Shown piece after piece: positions 52,253 through 61,830 of a stretch of DNA of 64,000 nt. The position numbers and the translations under genes are program-made. How positions within the stretch are numbered: position 1 is the first letter of the stretch; every line of letters begins with the position of its first letter. The notes below the pieces were generated by a model. It saw only the letters and a list, made by a program, of their open reading frames with translations. It was not told the origin of the DNA and made no database searches. Where the stretch lies: the NCBI GenBank assembly GCA_964385695.1, contig CAYLQA010000008.1, positions 1-64,000 of the forward strand, written 5' to 3'. This stretch comes from CAYLQA01 sp964385695. Its GTDB lineage: Bacteria > Desulfobacterota > Desulfobulbia > Desulfobulbales > Desulfurivibrionaceae.

Positions 52253-52414
52253 TACAACTCCCTTTCGGTTCATCCTGGTACCTATACGTTAGGCCACGCC
52301 CCGAAACGATTCTCAATACAAATTTTGCTGAAACGGGAAGATGAAATATAACATACTTTTGGAATTAAGCAAACAAGGTAAAAAAAATGACGAAATGTCA
52401 GATTGATAGCAACA

Positions 52415-52981
52415 TCACTTTTCACTATTTATTTGATTCATTGCTTTGAGAGGACCACTGGTAATTATCAGCTCAACGGCCTCTTCAATCTTTTGAAGTT
52501 GCTCACCCAAAAGGTCTTTTTCTTCAGAAGCAAATCGAGACAAAACAAATTTACTGACAACCTCACTGCGCTCCGGTCTGCCAATACCGACCTTAACACG
52601 TGGGAATCCTTTTGAGCCGAGATGGTCCATGATAGAACGGATTCCATTATGACCGCCTGCGCCCCGGTTTATCGTAACTTTGATCCTGCCCAGCGGAAGG
52701 TCAAGATCATCATGGACCACAATAATATTTTCAGGCTCTACATTGTAAAACTTGGCAATCTTCCCGACAGACTGCCCGCTACGGTTCATAAAGGCAAGTG
52801 GTTTTACAAGCAACAAGGACTCACCCCAAAGGCGATCCTTAACCACATCGGCCTGCCATTTTGAGCCCTTAAAGCTCAGGCTATTACGCTCTGCAAGATA
52901 ATCAAGGAATATAAAGCCGATATTATGCCGGGTAGCCTCATACTCCTTACCTGGATTTCCCAACCCTACAATGATATGCAA
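52415..52981 (-). CDS. pth: Peptidyl-tRNA hydrolase
   Basis: A 188-residue enzyme that recycles peptidyl-tRNA. It has IVGLGNPGKEYEATRHNIGF with catalytic H19 and HDDLDLPLGRIK. Order rplY then pth is the usual pairing, though a terminator lies between them here. Confidence 0.96.
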   Translation of the reverse strand: MHIIVGLGNPGKEYEATRHNIGFIFLDYLAERNSLSFKGSKWQADVVKDRLWGESLLLVKPLAFMNRSGQSVGKIAKFYNVEPENIIVVHDDLDLPLGRIKVTINRGAGGHNGIRSIMDHLGSKGFPRVKVGIGRPERSEVVSKFVLSRFASEEKDLLGEQLQKIEEAVELIITSGPLKAMNQINSEK

Positions 52982-53038
52982 CGTGTTTCCTCTTTTCTGG
53001 AATCCTCTTCAGCAAGCCTCATACAGAGGAGAGACAAT

Positions 53039-53078
53039 AAAAAAAGCCGAAAAAAGGAAGCTCCTCTTTCCGGCTTTT
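53039..53078 (-). terminator. Intrinsic terminator after rplY
   Basis: AAAAGCCG (53042-53049) pairs with CGGCTTTT (53071-53078), and on the minus strand the stem is followed by a T-run (53045-53039). It lies 30 bp after the rplY stop. Confidence 0.85.
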
Positions 53079-53107
53079 ATTCAACTGACTAAAGAAAAAT
53101 AAATCGA

Positions 53108-53680
53108 TTATTCCTCTTCTTCTGCTGCTGAGGCACCGACAACGGAGACACAAACCGCATCACCATTTTCTTCCATGGTAACACCGGCAGGAAGAGCAAT
53201 CTCTTTGGCAGTAACTGCATCACCCAAAACAAGTGAAGTCACGTCAATCTCAACAGAATCAGGTACATCGAGCGCTTTGCCTTTGAGGGCGACCTTGCTT
53301 TTGGCAACGCTCATTTCACCACCCTCATCAACACCCTTTGCCTTGCCCACAAAGGTCACAGGAACCATGAACATCATTGGCGCCTCAAGGGAGATCTCGT
53401 AGAAATCCGCATGCACGATGGTATCTTGAATCGGGTCGGTCTGGATCTCTTTGGTCATGACCTGACGGGTAGTTCCATCCACCTCAAGGTTGATAACCGC
53501 GTTTTTACGATTAATGGAAAGCAATCCCCTGGTTAAATCCTTGGTATTACACTCCAAAGCCATGGCCTCGGTTTTCGGACCATAAAGAACAGCAGGGGTC
53601 TGACCAGCACTACGCAGAGTTCTGGCTGCACCCTTACCAAATGTTGTCCGGACATTTGCCGTCATATCAATCTGTAACAT
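53108..53680 (-). CDS. rplY: 50S ribosomal protein L25 (general stress protein Ctc type)
   Basis: A 190-residue L25/Ctc. The N-terminal 5S rRNA-binding domain (about 1-92) is followed by the TL5-type C-terminal domain (about 95-180) found in the long form. The tail is acidic (AAEEEE). The ribosome binding site gaggagg is strong. It lies between prs and pth, a conserved order. Confidence 0.95.
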   Translation of the reverse strand: MLQIDMTANVRTTFGKGAARTLRSAGQTPAVLYGPKTEAMALECNTKDLTRGLLSINRKNAVINLEVDGTTRQVMTKEIQTDPIQDTIVHADFYEISLEAPMMFMVPVTFVGKAKGVDEGGEMSVAKSKVALKGKALDVPDSVEIDVTSLVLGDAVTAKEIALPAGVTMEENGDAVCVSVVGASAAEEEE

Positions 53681-53890
53681 TGAACTGACCTCCTCGGTAC
53701 TCGCTCATTAATGGCCCCCTCTTCTCGGCAACCATCGATATATTGCATGATTATTGATAATCTTTCCGTTTCAACCCCACGGGCTGCTCACGAAATCTAT
53801 TTCCTTGTACTACAAATTGAGAAACCAGGAATCATTGCCGCACTGGCAAAAGTTCCTGGTCACAAAACTTTTTTAATTACAACGTATAAA

Positions 53891-54832
53891 CTACACAAAA
53901 AGCGAGCTCACCGAATCTTCATTGTGGATTCGGTTGATCGCATCTGCTAAAAGCTTACTTACACTCAATACCTTAATTTTGCCACATTTCTTCGCAGCAT
54001 CACTGAGAGGAATGCTATCGGTAATAACCAGTGACTTGATCTTCGACTTCTCAATGCGCTCAATGGCCGGCCCGGAAAGGACACCATGGGAGCAGCATGC
54101 GTGGACCTCTTTTGCCCCGGAACTCATCAGCACATCTGCCGCGGAACAAAGAGTGCCGGCAGTATCAACCATGTCATCAAGCAAAATTGCCGTCTGGTCT
54201 TCCACATCACCGATAACGTTCATTGCCTCGCACTCATTGGCACGTTCACGACGCTTATCAACAATGGCCAGGTTCGCGTCAAGACGCTTGGCAAATGCGC
54301 GAGTCCGCTCAACACCGCCCGCATCCGGAGAGACCATAACGATATCGTTTTTAATCTCCGTAGAAATATGATCCAAAATAACCGGTGCAGCATAGAGATG
54401 ATCCACCGGAATATTAAAAAATCCCTGTATCTGGCCTGCATGAAGATCCATGCTCAACACACGACGGACACCGACGGCCATCATCATCTCCGCCACAACC
54501 TTGGCTGTAATAGGCACCCGTGGGGCGACTTTACGATCCTGGCGAGCGTAACCATAATAAGGCAGCACTGCGGTAATACGCCGGGCAGATGCGCGACGCA
54601 AGGCATCAACCATGATCACCAACTCCATCAGGTGATCGTTCACCGGCGAGCAAGTGGGCTGAATAACAAATACATCACGGCCACGAACATTCTCACCGAT
54701 CTCAACGAAGATTTCACCGTCGCTGAATCTTCTCACCTCTGCTTTTGAGAGGGGAATCCCGATTTGGGTACAGATGTCTTCGGCAAGGGCTGGATTGGCG
54801 TTTCCGGCAAAGATCTTCATTTCTTTCATCAT
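53891..54832 (-). CDS. prs: Ribose-phosphate pyrophosphokinase
   Basis: A 313-residue PRPP synthase. It has FSDGEIFVEIGENVRGRDVF, DLHAGQIQGFF and the PRPP-binding loop DDMVDTAGTL. PRPP feeds nucleotide, histidine and tryptophan synthesis. ATGs at codons 1, 2 and 5 are possible starts; the fifth (MKIFAGNANP) gives the usual N-terminus. tRNA-Gln and ispE lie upstream on the same strand. Confidence 0.96.
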   Translation of the reverse strand: MMKEMKIFAGNANPALAEDICTQIGIPLSKAEVRRFSDGEIFVEIGENVRGRDVFVIQPTCSPVNDHLMELVIMVDALRRASARRITAVLPYYGYARQDRKVAPRVPITAKVVAEMMMAVGVRRVLSMDLHAGQIQGFFNIPVDHLYAAPVILDHISTEIKNDIVMVSPDAGGVERTRAFAKRLDANLAIVDKRRERANECEAMNVIGDVEDQTAILLDDMVDTAGTLCSAADVLMSSGAKEVHACCSHGVLSGPAIERIEKSKIKSLVITDSIPLSDAAKKCGKIKVLSVSKLLADAINRIHNEDSVSSLFV

Positions 54833-54887
54833 CTCGTATTAGTCCGCTGGGTTCTTGATTTTCCGCCGCTACTGCTAGAATTAAAAA

Positions 54888-54962
54888 TGGCTGGGGCGGC
54901 AGGATTCGAACCTGCGAATGCAAGAGTCAAAGTCTTGTGTCTTACCGCTTGACGACGCCCCA
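54888..54962 (-). tRNA. tRNA-Gln (anticodon TTG)
   Basis: A minus-strand cloverleaf. TGGGGCG (54962-54956) pairs with CGCCCCA (54898-54892), followed by G and an encoded CCA (54890-54888). The anticodon loop CTTTGAC on a CAAGA/TCTTG stem gives anticodon TTG. The T arm contains GGTTCGAATCC. A T5 run follows the CCA. Confidence 0.96.
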
Positions 54963-54975
54963 ACTTTTCGTTATT

Positions 54976-55857
54976 TCATGTGCTCCTTAAAGGGCTGGTC
55001 AGAAATACATTTTGCCCATACTGCCGGGAAAATTTTTCACAGCTTGCCTGGGCCATTGCCTTATCAGCGAAAAGGCCAAAAACAGTTGGTCCGCTGCCGG
55101 ACATCAGGGCTGCCTTTGCACCATCACTGAGTAACGTTTCCTTGATCTCCACAAGTTGCGGATACTTGGCAAGCGTTACACTCTCAAGATCATTATATAA
55201 AGTGATGGCCTCTGCCGTCTTGGACCCAAAGTTATCACCTTGCGCCAAGTCGCGGCCTAAGATATATGGATTACCCTTTGTTGTCAATTGAAAATTCTCA
55301 TAGACCCACTTAGTTGACACTGGAAAACAAGGGTTTACCAGAACCACCCATGGCATGAGATCAATCTTGCGCATGGAAAGTTTTTCACCAATGCCTGTAG
55401 CCCATACCGCATTTGCCTGGGCCACAAAAAAAGGCACATCCGCGCCAAGTGGTTTTGCAAGCTCGAAAAGTTCCCCCTCACTGAGCGGCGCATCGACTAA
55501 ATCGTTCAGGCCGCAAAGCACGGCTGCCGCATCACTGCTGCCCCCGCCAAGACCGGCTGCCACAGGCACCTTCTTCTTGAGCGTGATCTCCACCCCTTCA
55601 GCAAGACCGGCCCGCTTAATATAAGCCTCAGCCGCGCGAAAGGCAAGATTGCTTGAGTCCTCGGGCAAGTCGCTGCCTGGACAACTCAGTCGCACACCCT
55701 GACCGCCTAAAGCAATGGTCAGCTCATCCGCCAAGTCAAGCTTGGCCATGAGGGTTTCGATCTCATGATAGCCGTCCGGCCTTTTGGCGGTGATGGCAAG
55801 AAAAAGGTTCACCTTGGCCGGGGCCTGAACCGTGATCTCCTGCTGCTTATTCGCCAT
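54976..55857 (-). CDS. ispE: 4-diphosphocytidyl-2-C-methyl-D-erythritol kinase
   Basis: A GHMP kinase of about 293 residues in the MEP isoprenoid pathway. It has APAKVNLFLAITAKRPDGYHE and the ATP loop PVAAGLGGGSSDAAAV. The start at 55857 (MANKQQ) is nine bases after gagg; an ATG two codons earlier is also possible. The order ispE, tRNA-Gln, prs, rplY, pth is a recurrent cluster in deltaproteobacteria. Confidence 0.95.
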   Translation of the reverse strand: MANKQQEITVQAPAKVNLFLAITAKRPDGYHEIETLMAKLDLADELTIALGGQGVRLSCPGSDLPEDSSNLAFRAAEAYIKRAGLAEGVEITLKKKVPVAAGLGGGSSDAAAVLCGLNDLVDAPLSEGELFELAKPLGADVPFFVAQANAVWATGIGEKLSMRKIDLMPWVVLVNPCFPVSTKWVYENFQLTTKGNPYILGRDLAQGDNFGSKTAEAITLYNDLESVTLAKYPQLVEIKETLLSDGAKAALMSGSGPTVFGLFADKAMAQASCEKFSRQYGQNVFLTSPLRST

Positions 55858-55937
55858 TGCCATGTGCCTCAAATTAAAATCGCCTGATCTTCCATTGAAA
55901 ACCAGGCGAAATTGGTACTCATTATTTCAGCTTTCAA

Positions 55938-56252
55938 TCAGCTGGTTGCCTGAACATAGCGCAGTTTCAAATCACCAAGAACATTTTCCAGCAGGACGTT
56001 TTCCTTTTCCGTCAGGTTGCCGGAAGTTTTATCCTTTAACAGCTGCAGGGTATCAATGGTGTGCTTGGCAAGGACCATATCCATCCCCTTCTGGCCGGTA
56101 ACCGGGTCAACAAGTTCCCCCAGATGGAAAAGCGCCGAGGTGTTCAGAGACATAATGAATGTAGTAAAGGTCACCTCAGGCATGACACATTTGCCGTCCC
56201 TCAGAATCTGCCCATCAGGACAGCACTTACTTCCCTCACTGCTTTCAGTCAT
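55938..56252 (-). CDS. DUF1844 protein
   Basis: A 104-residue protein. The C-terminal 75 residues match DUF1844: PEVTFTTFIMSLNTSALFHLGE, then TIDTLQLLKDKTSGNLTEKE. A short cysteine-containing N-terminus (KCCPDGQILRDGKC) precedes it. Function is unknown. It lies between serA and ispE on the minus strand. Confidence 0.85.
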   Translation of the reverse strand: MTESSEGSKCCPDGQILRDGKCVMPEVTFTTFIMSLNTSALFHLGELVDPVTGQKGMDMVLAKHTIDTLQLLKDKTSGNLTEKENVLLENVLGDLKLRYVQATS

Positions 56253-56286
56253 AATCCCAACCTGTGATTTGAATTATTCTCTTAAA

Positions 56287-57897
56287 CTATGCAGCGCTGG
56301 TTAATTCAGGCAAGTCAAGAACCATTGCCTCATTGATATTCTCAAGCGCCTTTACCTGCTCAAGCAGCTCTTTGGAAACCATGGTGTCGGTATTAAGCAG
56401 AATCACATTCACATTCTGGCCTGCATCCTGCTCCTCGCCAACGGTCATACGGGAGATATTCACTCCGCCGTTGCCAAGGGTGGTACCAAGCTGGCCGATA
56501 ACACCGGGGACATCATTATTATGGACATAAAGCATGGGACCGGCAGGCAGAGCCTCAAGGCGGAAGTTGTTGATGCGCACAAGTCGCGGCTCGCTCTTAC
56601 CGAATACCGTGCCGGCCATGACATTCTCACCTTCCTTGGTTTTGACCCGGATGGTGAGAAGATTCAAGAAATCATCGCTGGTATTTGTTTTGGACTCAAC
56701 AACGCGGATGCCGCGCTCCTCGGCAATCACCGGGGCATTAACATAGTTAACCGCATCTTTGAGGATAGGGGAGAACAGTCCTTTAAGGAGAGAAACGGTG
56801 ATGGGGCTGGTCACCATGTCGGAAAGGTCTCCGCAAAACTCGATGCCCACTTCTTCCACACTGCCCTTGGCAATCTGCATGTGCATTGAGCCCATCATCT
56901 CAGCCAAGTTGACAAAAGGACCAACCTGGGAAAGAACGTCAGCGCTTACAGAGGGTACATTCACAGCATTGGTGACAGTGCCGCGCAACAGATAGTCGGC
57001 AACCTGCTCGGCAATGGCCACGGCCACGTTCTCCTGGGCCTCGGCAGTGGAAGCGCCAAGATGCGGACTGGCAATAAAGTTATCAAGCCCAAGGAGCTTG
57101 CAATTTTCTTTGGTGGTAGGCTCAACCTCGAATACATCAAGGGCAGCTCCCCTGATCTCTCCCTCGGTCAGGGCGACATACAGGGCCTCTTCATCACAGA
57201 CACCGCCGCGGGCACAGTCAACAAACATGCACTCGCTCTTCATGGCCTTAAACTCGTTGGTGCTGAGCAGATGCTTGGTCTCTTTGGTCAGAGGAACGTG
57301 GACTGAGATATAATCGGAACGTTTGCAAAGCTCCTCAAGGGTGACCAACTCAATGCCCATTTTCTCGACAAGTTCTTTGGGCATGTGCGGGTCATAAGCA
57401 ATGACCTTCATGTGCAGCCCCTGGGCCCGGTTGGCGAAAATGCTACCAATGCGGCCGATACCTACGATACCAACGGTCTTGCCGGTGACCTCGCGGCCGC
57501 CGAACTTTTTCTTCTCCCACTTGCCTTCCTTCATAGAGGCGGTGGCCTGGGGAATGTTCCTGGTCAAGGACATCAACATGGAGATGGCATGCTCAGCCGC
57601 GGTGGTGGCATTGCCATCCGGGGCGTTCATTACGATGATACCCTTCTTGCTGGCATTGGGAATGTCAACGTTATCAAGGCCGATACCGGCACGACCAACA
57701 ACCTTCAGATTGTCGGCAGCTTCGATAATCTCCTCGGTTACCCTGGTTGCGCTACGAATGACCAGGCCGTCATAATTACCAATGATCCCCTTCAACTCCT
57801 CCGGGGCAAGGCCGGTATTCACATCAACATCAAGTCCGGCATCCTCAAGAATTTTGACACCAATGGGAGCCAGGTTATCACTGATCAGAACTTTCAT
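56287..57897 (-). CDS. serA: D-3-phosphoglycerate dehydrogenase (long form)
   Basis: A 536-residue enzyme for the first step of serine synthesis. It has substrate and NAD domains (VGIVGIGRIGSIFANRA, catalytic HPHL-like SPHLGASTAEAQ), an intermediate allosteric substrate-binding domain (about 320-450) and a C-terminal ACT domain for serine (about 455-530). This long layout is type I, as in Bacillus and Mycobacterium. The ribosome binding site gaggag is well placed. Confidence 0.96.
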   Translation of the reverse strand: MKVLISDNLAPIGVKILEDAGLDVDVNTGLAPEELKGIIGNYDGLVIRSATRVTEEIIEAADNLKVVGRAGIGLDNVDIPNASKKGIIVMNAPDGNATTAAEHAISMLMSLTRNIPQATASMKEGKWEKKKFGGREVTGKTVGIVGIGRIGSIFANRAQGLHMKVIAYDPHMPKELVEKMGIELVTLEELCKRSDYISVHVPLTKETKHLLSTNEFKAMKSECMFVDCARGGVCDEEALYVALTEGEIRGAALDVFEVEPTTKENCKLLGLDNFIASPHLGASTAEAQENVAVAIAEQVADYLLRGTVTNAVNVPSVSADVLSQVGPFVNLAEMMGSMHMQIAKGSVEEVGIEFCGDLSDMVTSPITVSLLKGLFSPILKDAVNYVNAPVIAEERGIRVVESKTNTSDDFLNLLTIRVKTKEGENVMAGTVFGKSEPRLVRINNFRLEALPAGPMLYVHNNDVPGVIGQLGTTLGNGGVNISRMTVGEEQDAGQNVNVILLNTDTMVSKELLEQVKALENINEAMVLDLPELTSAA

Positions 57898-58053
57898 TGT
57901 ATCTCCTCAAATATAAAAGGCTTTTACAGGCGGAGAATTCTCAAAAGAAAACCCTTGCCTGTTATAAATTTCGTACAACCGAATAAAAAGGCGAATATGA
58001 TGCTATCTCATGCGTTTGTCAAGAACAAATCCATGATTACAAGGGCTTAAACC

Positions 58054-58512
58054 TCAGTCTTTAAAGCAGGCGGAAAAGTCATGGGGCTCATCGTCATCCG
58101 CATCATTTTTTTTGATCTTTTCATAATGCATTGCAACAAAGCACTCCTCTTTGACCTCGGCAAATCGCTTGGCAAAGAGCTTTTGCGGAAAGCTCGGTGT
58201 ATTGAAGTACGTGAGCATATTCGCGTTCACCTGTTCCTCAAGTCCTTTCAGCACCTCGTCTTTTTCGGCTGCATCGACAAAAATCCGTTCTTTGGCTACG
58301 GAAAAAGTAAGCAACCGCCCCATCTTTTCCCGAACAGCATCCAGGAGCCCTTGCTCAACACCTTGAACAGTATTAAAAAAGTCTTCCTGTACAGGCAGAC
58401 TTGCCTCGCACACCACCTTGACCAACCAACGGTCACCAGCCATAATCCTTGACTGGTCTGTAATCGTGACAGTGGCACCGTTATCCATTTTCTTTTCTTC
58501 AAGAATATTCAT
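58054..58512 (-). CDS. Hypothetical protein
   Basis: A predicted protein of about 152 residues (MNILEEKKMDNGATVTI...), soluble, with mixed strands at the start and helices later, and an acidic tail ending DDDEPHDFSACFKD. No signal peptide, membrane helix or recognised motif. The start at 58512 is chosen over a frame opening at 58542; the ribosome binding site is weak (aggtgtgga). I do not recognise the family. Confidence 0.65.
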   Translation of the reverse strand: MNILEEKKMDNGATVTITDQSRIMAGDRWLVKVVCEASLPVQEDFFNTVQGVEQGLLDAVREKMGRLLTFSVAKERIFVDAAEKDEVLKGLEEQVNANMLTYFNTPSFPQKLFAKRFAEVKEECFVAMHYEKIKKNDADDDEPHDFSACFKD

Positions 58513-58552
58513 TCCACACCTATTTTGATCACAACAAGACAAAGCATTTTAT

Positions 58553-58674
58553 TGGCCGCTCGCGGCCAGAGATATTAGCATATGCACACAACAAGGGTTG
58601 CCGCAAAAAAACAAAACGGGTATATAACATACTTTTTCAAAGATAACGATTCCCGTATGGGCAATATATTGCCC
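58553..58674. promoter_or_regulatory. Two perfect palindromes in the gap upstream of cysS
   Basis: TGGCCGC-TC-GCGGCCA (58553-58568) is a 16-bp inverted repeat, and GGGCAATATATTGCCC (58659-58674) is a continuous 16-bp palindrome. The second lies 79 bp upstream of the cysS ATG, in a region with AT-rich promoter-like stretches, and may be an operator. No regulator is known to me for it. Confidence 0.45.
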
Positions 58675-58752
58675 CATTGCAACATTATATAAATATGAAG
58701 CGGAACGATAACGAACGCTTCAGGGCAAATTTTTCAAAGGTAGCGTGCTCCA

Positions 58753-60222
58753 ATGACCATTGCGATTTACAACACCAAAACAGGCAAAAAGGCCCCCTTT
58801 ACCCCCATTGAGCCCGGACATGTAAAACTTTATGTCTGCGGCATCACGGCCTATGATTACTGCCATATCGGTCATGCCCGCTCCGCTTTGGTTTTTGACA
58901 TGATTGTCCGCTACCTGCGCTATCGCGATTACAAGGTGACCTATATCAGGAACTTCACCGACATCGACGACAAGATCATCAAGCGCGCCCAAGAGCAAGA
59001 CACAACCTGCGAAGAACTTTCCAGCCGCTTTATCAAGCATTTCCACGAAGACATGAAGGCGCTGGATATTCAGGCCCCTACCCTTGAGCCCAAAGCCACA
59101 GAACATCTTCCTGAGATCATCGACATCATCGAAAAACTCATCACACGCGGCCTAGCCTACCAGGTTGGCAATGATGTCTATTACCGGGTCACCAAGTTTG
59201 ACAACTACGGCTCCCTGTCCGGCAGAAGCCTTGAGGATATGCAGGCAGGTGCCAGGATCTCGGTAAACGAGGCCAAGGAAAACCCCATGGACTTTGCTCT
59301 ATGGAAGGGAAGCAAGCCGGGTGAGCCGACATGGGAAAGCCCCTGGGGCCCAGGCCGTCCCGGCTGGCACATCGAGTGCTCTGCCATGAGCAGCAAGTAC
59401 CTGGGCGACAGCTTTGACATCCACGGAGGGGGCAAGGACCTTGTCTTTCCCCATCATGAAAACGAGTTGGCCCAGAGCGAAGGCGCCAGCGGCGAAACCT
59501 TTGTTAATGTATGGGTTCACCACGGTTTTGTGACTATCAAGGATGAAAAAATGTCCAAATCCTTGAACAACTTCCTGACCATTCGTGAGGTCCTTGAGCA
59601 TTACCCATCTGAAGCCCTGCGCCTATTCGTTTTTTCCACCCATTACCGCACCCCGCTCGATTATTCCGAGGTGGCACTGAATGACTCCGTAACCGGACTC
59701 AACCGCCTGTATGGCTGCCTGGCCGGACTGGCCGACATCCCGGCAGCGGGCAAGGAGGACGGGCAATCGATCGTCGGCAAAAAAGATCGGCAAAAGCTGA
59801 CAGAGCTGAAAAACCGCTTTATCAAAGCCATGGATAATGACTTCAACTCGGCCCAGGCCTTGGGACATATCTTTGATGCGGTGAAGGCGGTCAACAAAAT
59901 TCGTCAACACCTGCCTGCTGAACCGGCAAGCGCAGACCTGAACATGCTGCATGAGGCTGACAAAACCATAAAAGATTTGGCAGGTTCTCTTGGCCTGCTC
60001 AATGAAGACCCTGTCGTCTATGTTAAGGCTCAACAGGATAAGGTACTTGCCACCCTTAGCATCAGCCCTGACGAGATTGAAGATCTCATCCGACAACGCA
60101 ATGAAGCCCGGGAGCAGAAAAACTGGGCACGGGCCGATGAAATTCGTGACCAGTTGCTTGCTGAAAAAATCGAGATGAAGGACAGCGTGGGCGGCACCAC
60201 CTGGGTGGTCAAAACATCCTGA
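58753..60222 (+). CDS. cysS: Cysteinyl-tRNA synthetase
   Basis: A 489-residue class I synthetase. The HIGH motif is in DYCHIGHARS, KMSKS in DEKMSKSLNNFL, and the zinc-binding residues in YVCGITAYD and GWHIECSAMS. The C-terminal DALR-type helical domain is complete. It is the first plus-strand gene of the right-hand part of the window. Confidence 0.97.
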   Translation: MTIAIYNTKTGKKAPFTPIEPGHVKLYVCGITAYDYCHIGHARSALVFDMIVRYLRYRDYKVTYIRNFTDIDDKIIKRAQEQDTTCEELSSRFIKHFHEDMKALDIQAPTLEPKATEHLPEIIDIIEKLITRGLAYQVGNDVYYRVTKFDNYGSLSGRSLEDMQAGARISVNEAKENPMDFALWKGSKPGEPTWESPWGPGRPGWHIECSAMSSKYLGDSFDIHGGGKDLVFPHHENELAQSEGASGETFVNVWVHHGFVTIKDEKMSKSLNNFLTIREVLEHYPSEALRLFVFSTHYRTPLDYSEVALNDSVTGLNRLYGCLAGLADIPAAGKEDGQSIVGKKDRQKLTELKNRFIKAMDNDFNSAQALGHIFDAVKAVNKIRQHLPAEPASADLNMLHEADKTIKDLAGSLGLLNEDPVVYVKAQQDKVLATLSISPDEIEDLIRQRNEAREQKNWARADEIRDQLLAEKIEMKDSVGGTTWVVKTS

Positions 60223-60329
60223 GTATCAGGCCTGACATTTTCTTGAATGGCAGTGGCGGGTTTTCTGTATAATCTATACAGGCTTATGCTTCTTTCCCTT
60301 CCCCCTTTTCTTATGACAGGAGGATTACC

Positions 60330-61136
60330 ATGCTGAGAGAACCTGCTGTTGCCAACCAATTTTATCCGGGTGACAAGGCAACCCTTACCCAGGCAGTACA
60401 ACAATATATTCCCCACCCAGACACCCAACCACAATCCGCCCTTGCAGTTGTTTCACCCCATGCCGGTTATGTATACTCAGGCAGTGTTGCGGGCGAGACA
60501 TTCTCAAAGGTCACTATTCCTAAAGATGTAATCATTCTTGGCCCAAACCATCTTGGTCATGGCGCACCCATTGCCCTCATGGCCGAGGGAAGCTGGAACA
60601 TGCCCATGGGCGAGGTGCCTGTTAACAGAGAACTCGCACAAAATGTTGAATCAGCCTCGGAACTTATTGAGCCAGACACCCTGGCGCACCGATCTGAACA
60701 TTCCCTGGAGGTGCAGGTGCCATTTTTACAGTTCTTGCAGCCGGAACTCAGTATCGTTCCCCTGGTAATCTCGCATATTCATTATGAAACATGCCAAATA
60801 ATAGGCCGAGCCCTCGCTTCAGCAATCAAAAACTTCGGCAAGGAAGTGCTTATAGTAGCAAGTTCAGACATGACCCATTATGAGTCACGGGAATCTGCTA
60901 CGGCAAAAGACAGCATGGCAATTGAACGTATCCAAGAAATGGACCCGGCAGGACTATACAACACCGTGATTGGCAAAAGGATCACAATGTGCGGCATTAT
61001 GCCAACCACTATTGCCCTTATTGCAGCCATGGAACTTGGCGCTGAATCTGCAGAGCTGGTACGCTACACCGACTCCGGAGAAACCAGCGGAGACACAGCC
61101 CAAGTGGTTGGTTACGCAGGATTTGTCATCTCATAA
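60330..61136 (+). CDS. AmmeMemoRadiSam system protein B (Memo family)
   Basis: A 268-residue protein of the MEMO1 family, a non-catalytic relative of the extradiol dioxygenase fold. It has AVVSPHAGYVYSGSVAGE, ILGPNHLGHG, RSEHSLEVQVPFLQF and ASSDMTHYE. In many anaerobes it is encoded with an AMMECR1-like protein and a radical-SAM enzyme; neither partner is next to it here. The molecular role is unknown. An aggagg precedes the ATG. Confidence 0.9.
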   Translation: MLREPAVANQFYPGDKATLTQAVQQYIPHPDTQPQSALAVVSPHAGYVYSGSVAGETFSKVTIPKDVIILGPNHLGHGAPIALMAEGSWNMPMGEVPVNRELAQNVESASELIEPDTLAHRSEHSLEVQVPFLQFLQPELSIVPLVISHIHYETCQIIGRALASAIKNFGKEVLIVASSDMTHYESRESATAKDSMAIERIQEMDPAGLYNTVIGKRITMCGIMPTTIALIAAMELGAESAELVRYTDSGETSGDTAQVVGYAGFVIS

Positions 61137-61321
61137 TCTTGCAAAACAAAGCAAGGCAATCAAATGTGCTGAAGTGCATACTATAGTTTGTAAAAAACAA
61201 CCATCCCCTTTCCCTTAAAAGTGGTTTAACAAAGGGCTAATAATCCGCTTTCACCACACAATTCCTCTTGACAATATGCCTTGGTTTTTCTATCTATAGA
61301 GCGAACTTGATCCACCTGTGC

Positions 61322-61395
61322 TGGGGGATCGTCTAATGGTAGGACTGCAGACTCTGACTCTGCCTGTCGGGGTTCGAATCCCTGTCCCCCAGCCA
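61322..61395 (+). tRNA. tRNA-Gln (anticodon CTG)
   Basis: A plus-strand cloverleaf. TGGGGGA (61322-61328) pairs with TCCCCCA (61385-61391), followed by G and an encoded CCA (61393-61395). The anticodon loop CTCTGAC on a GCAGA/TCTGC stem gives anticodon CTG. With the TTG tRNA at 54.9 kb the window has both glutamine isoacceptors. Confidence 0.96.
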
Positions 61396-61830
61396 CTTCT
61401 TTTAGACTTTATACCACTCCAAATTTACACATCAAAAAAAACATCTATAGATTTCTTCGCCCCCCCACAAACAATAAAAATTATGGGTCACAACTAGAAC
61501 AGCACATTGAAAACTGTGCTATCTTCTCGAAATGACGTTGAAAATAAATCCTACCAGACTCCCCCCCCTTTACCCCCCCTAACAAATTAAAATAGCTTGA
61601 AGTTTTCTATCAAGCCACCTCATAATACTTTCATACAAACAAAAAACGATACACCCCTTACATCGCTATACCGCAGAAATGCGGCGCATTTTCAACCCAC
61701 TTTTCTGCCGAAATTTAAAAATACCGTGTCCACGGTATGTTTTTTAGGTGCCTGGAAACGTAATAATAATAAGCATAAAAATGGGTTTACCCTTAACAAT
61801 CACACAACCCCTTGATTTCAGGAGGAAAAC
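61396..61830. other. Gene-free region before the Rieske/cytochrome b operon
   Basis: 435 bp of low-complexity, AT-rich sequence with several long C and A runs (for example tccccccccttt near 61560). A 72-codon frame at 61597-61815 has biased, low-complexity composition and no ribosome binding site, so I do not call it a gene. The region presumably holds the operon promoter, which I could not place. Confidence 0.4.

Noticed and set aside
61597..61815. A 72-codon frame before the Rieske operon
   Set aside because: Low-complexity Asn/Lys/Thr-rich product and no ribosome binding site; more likely untranslated.
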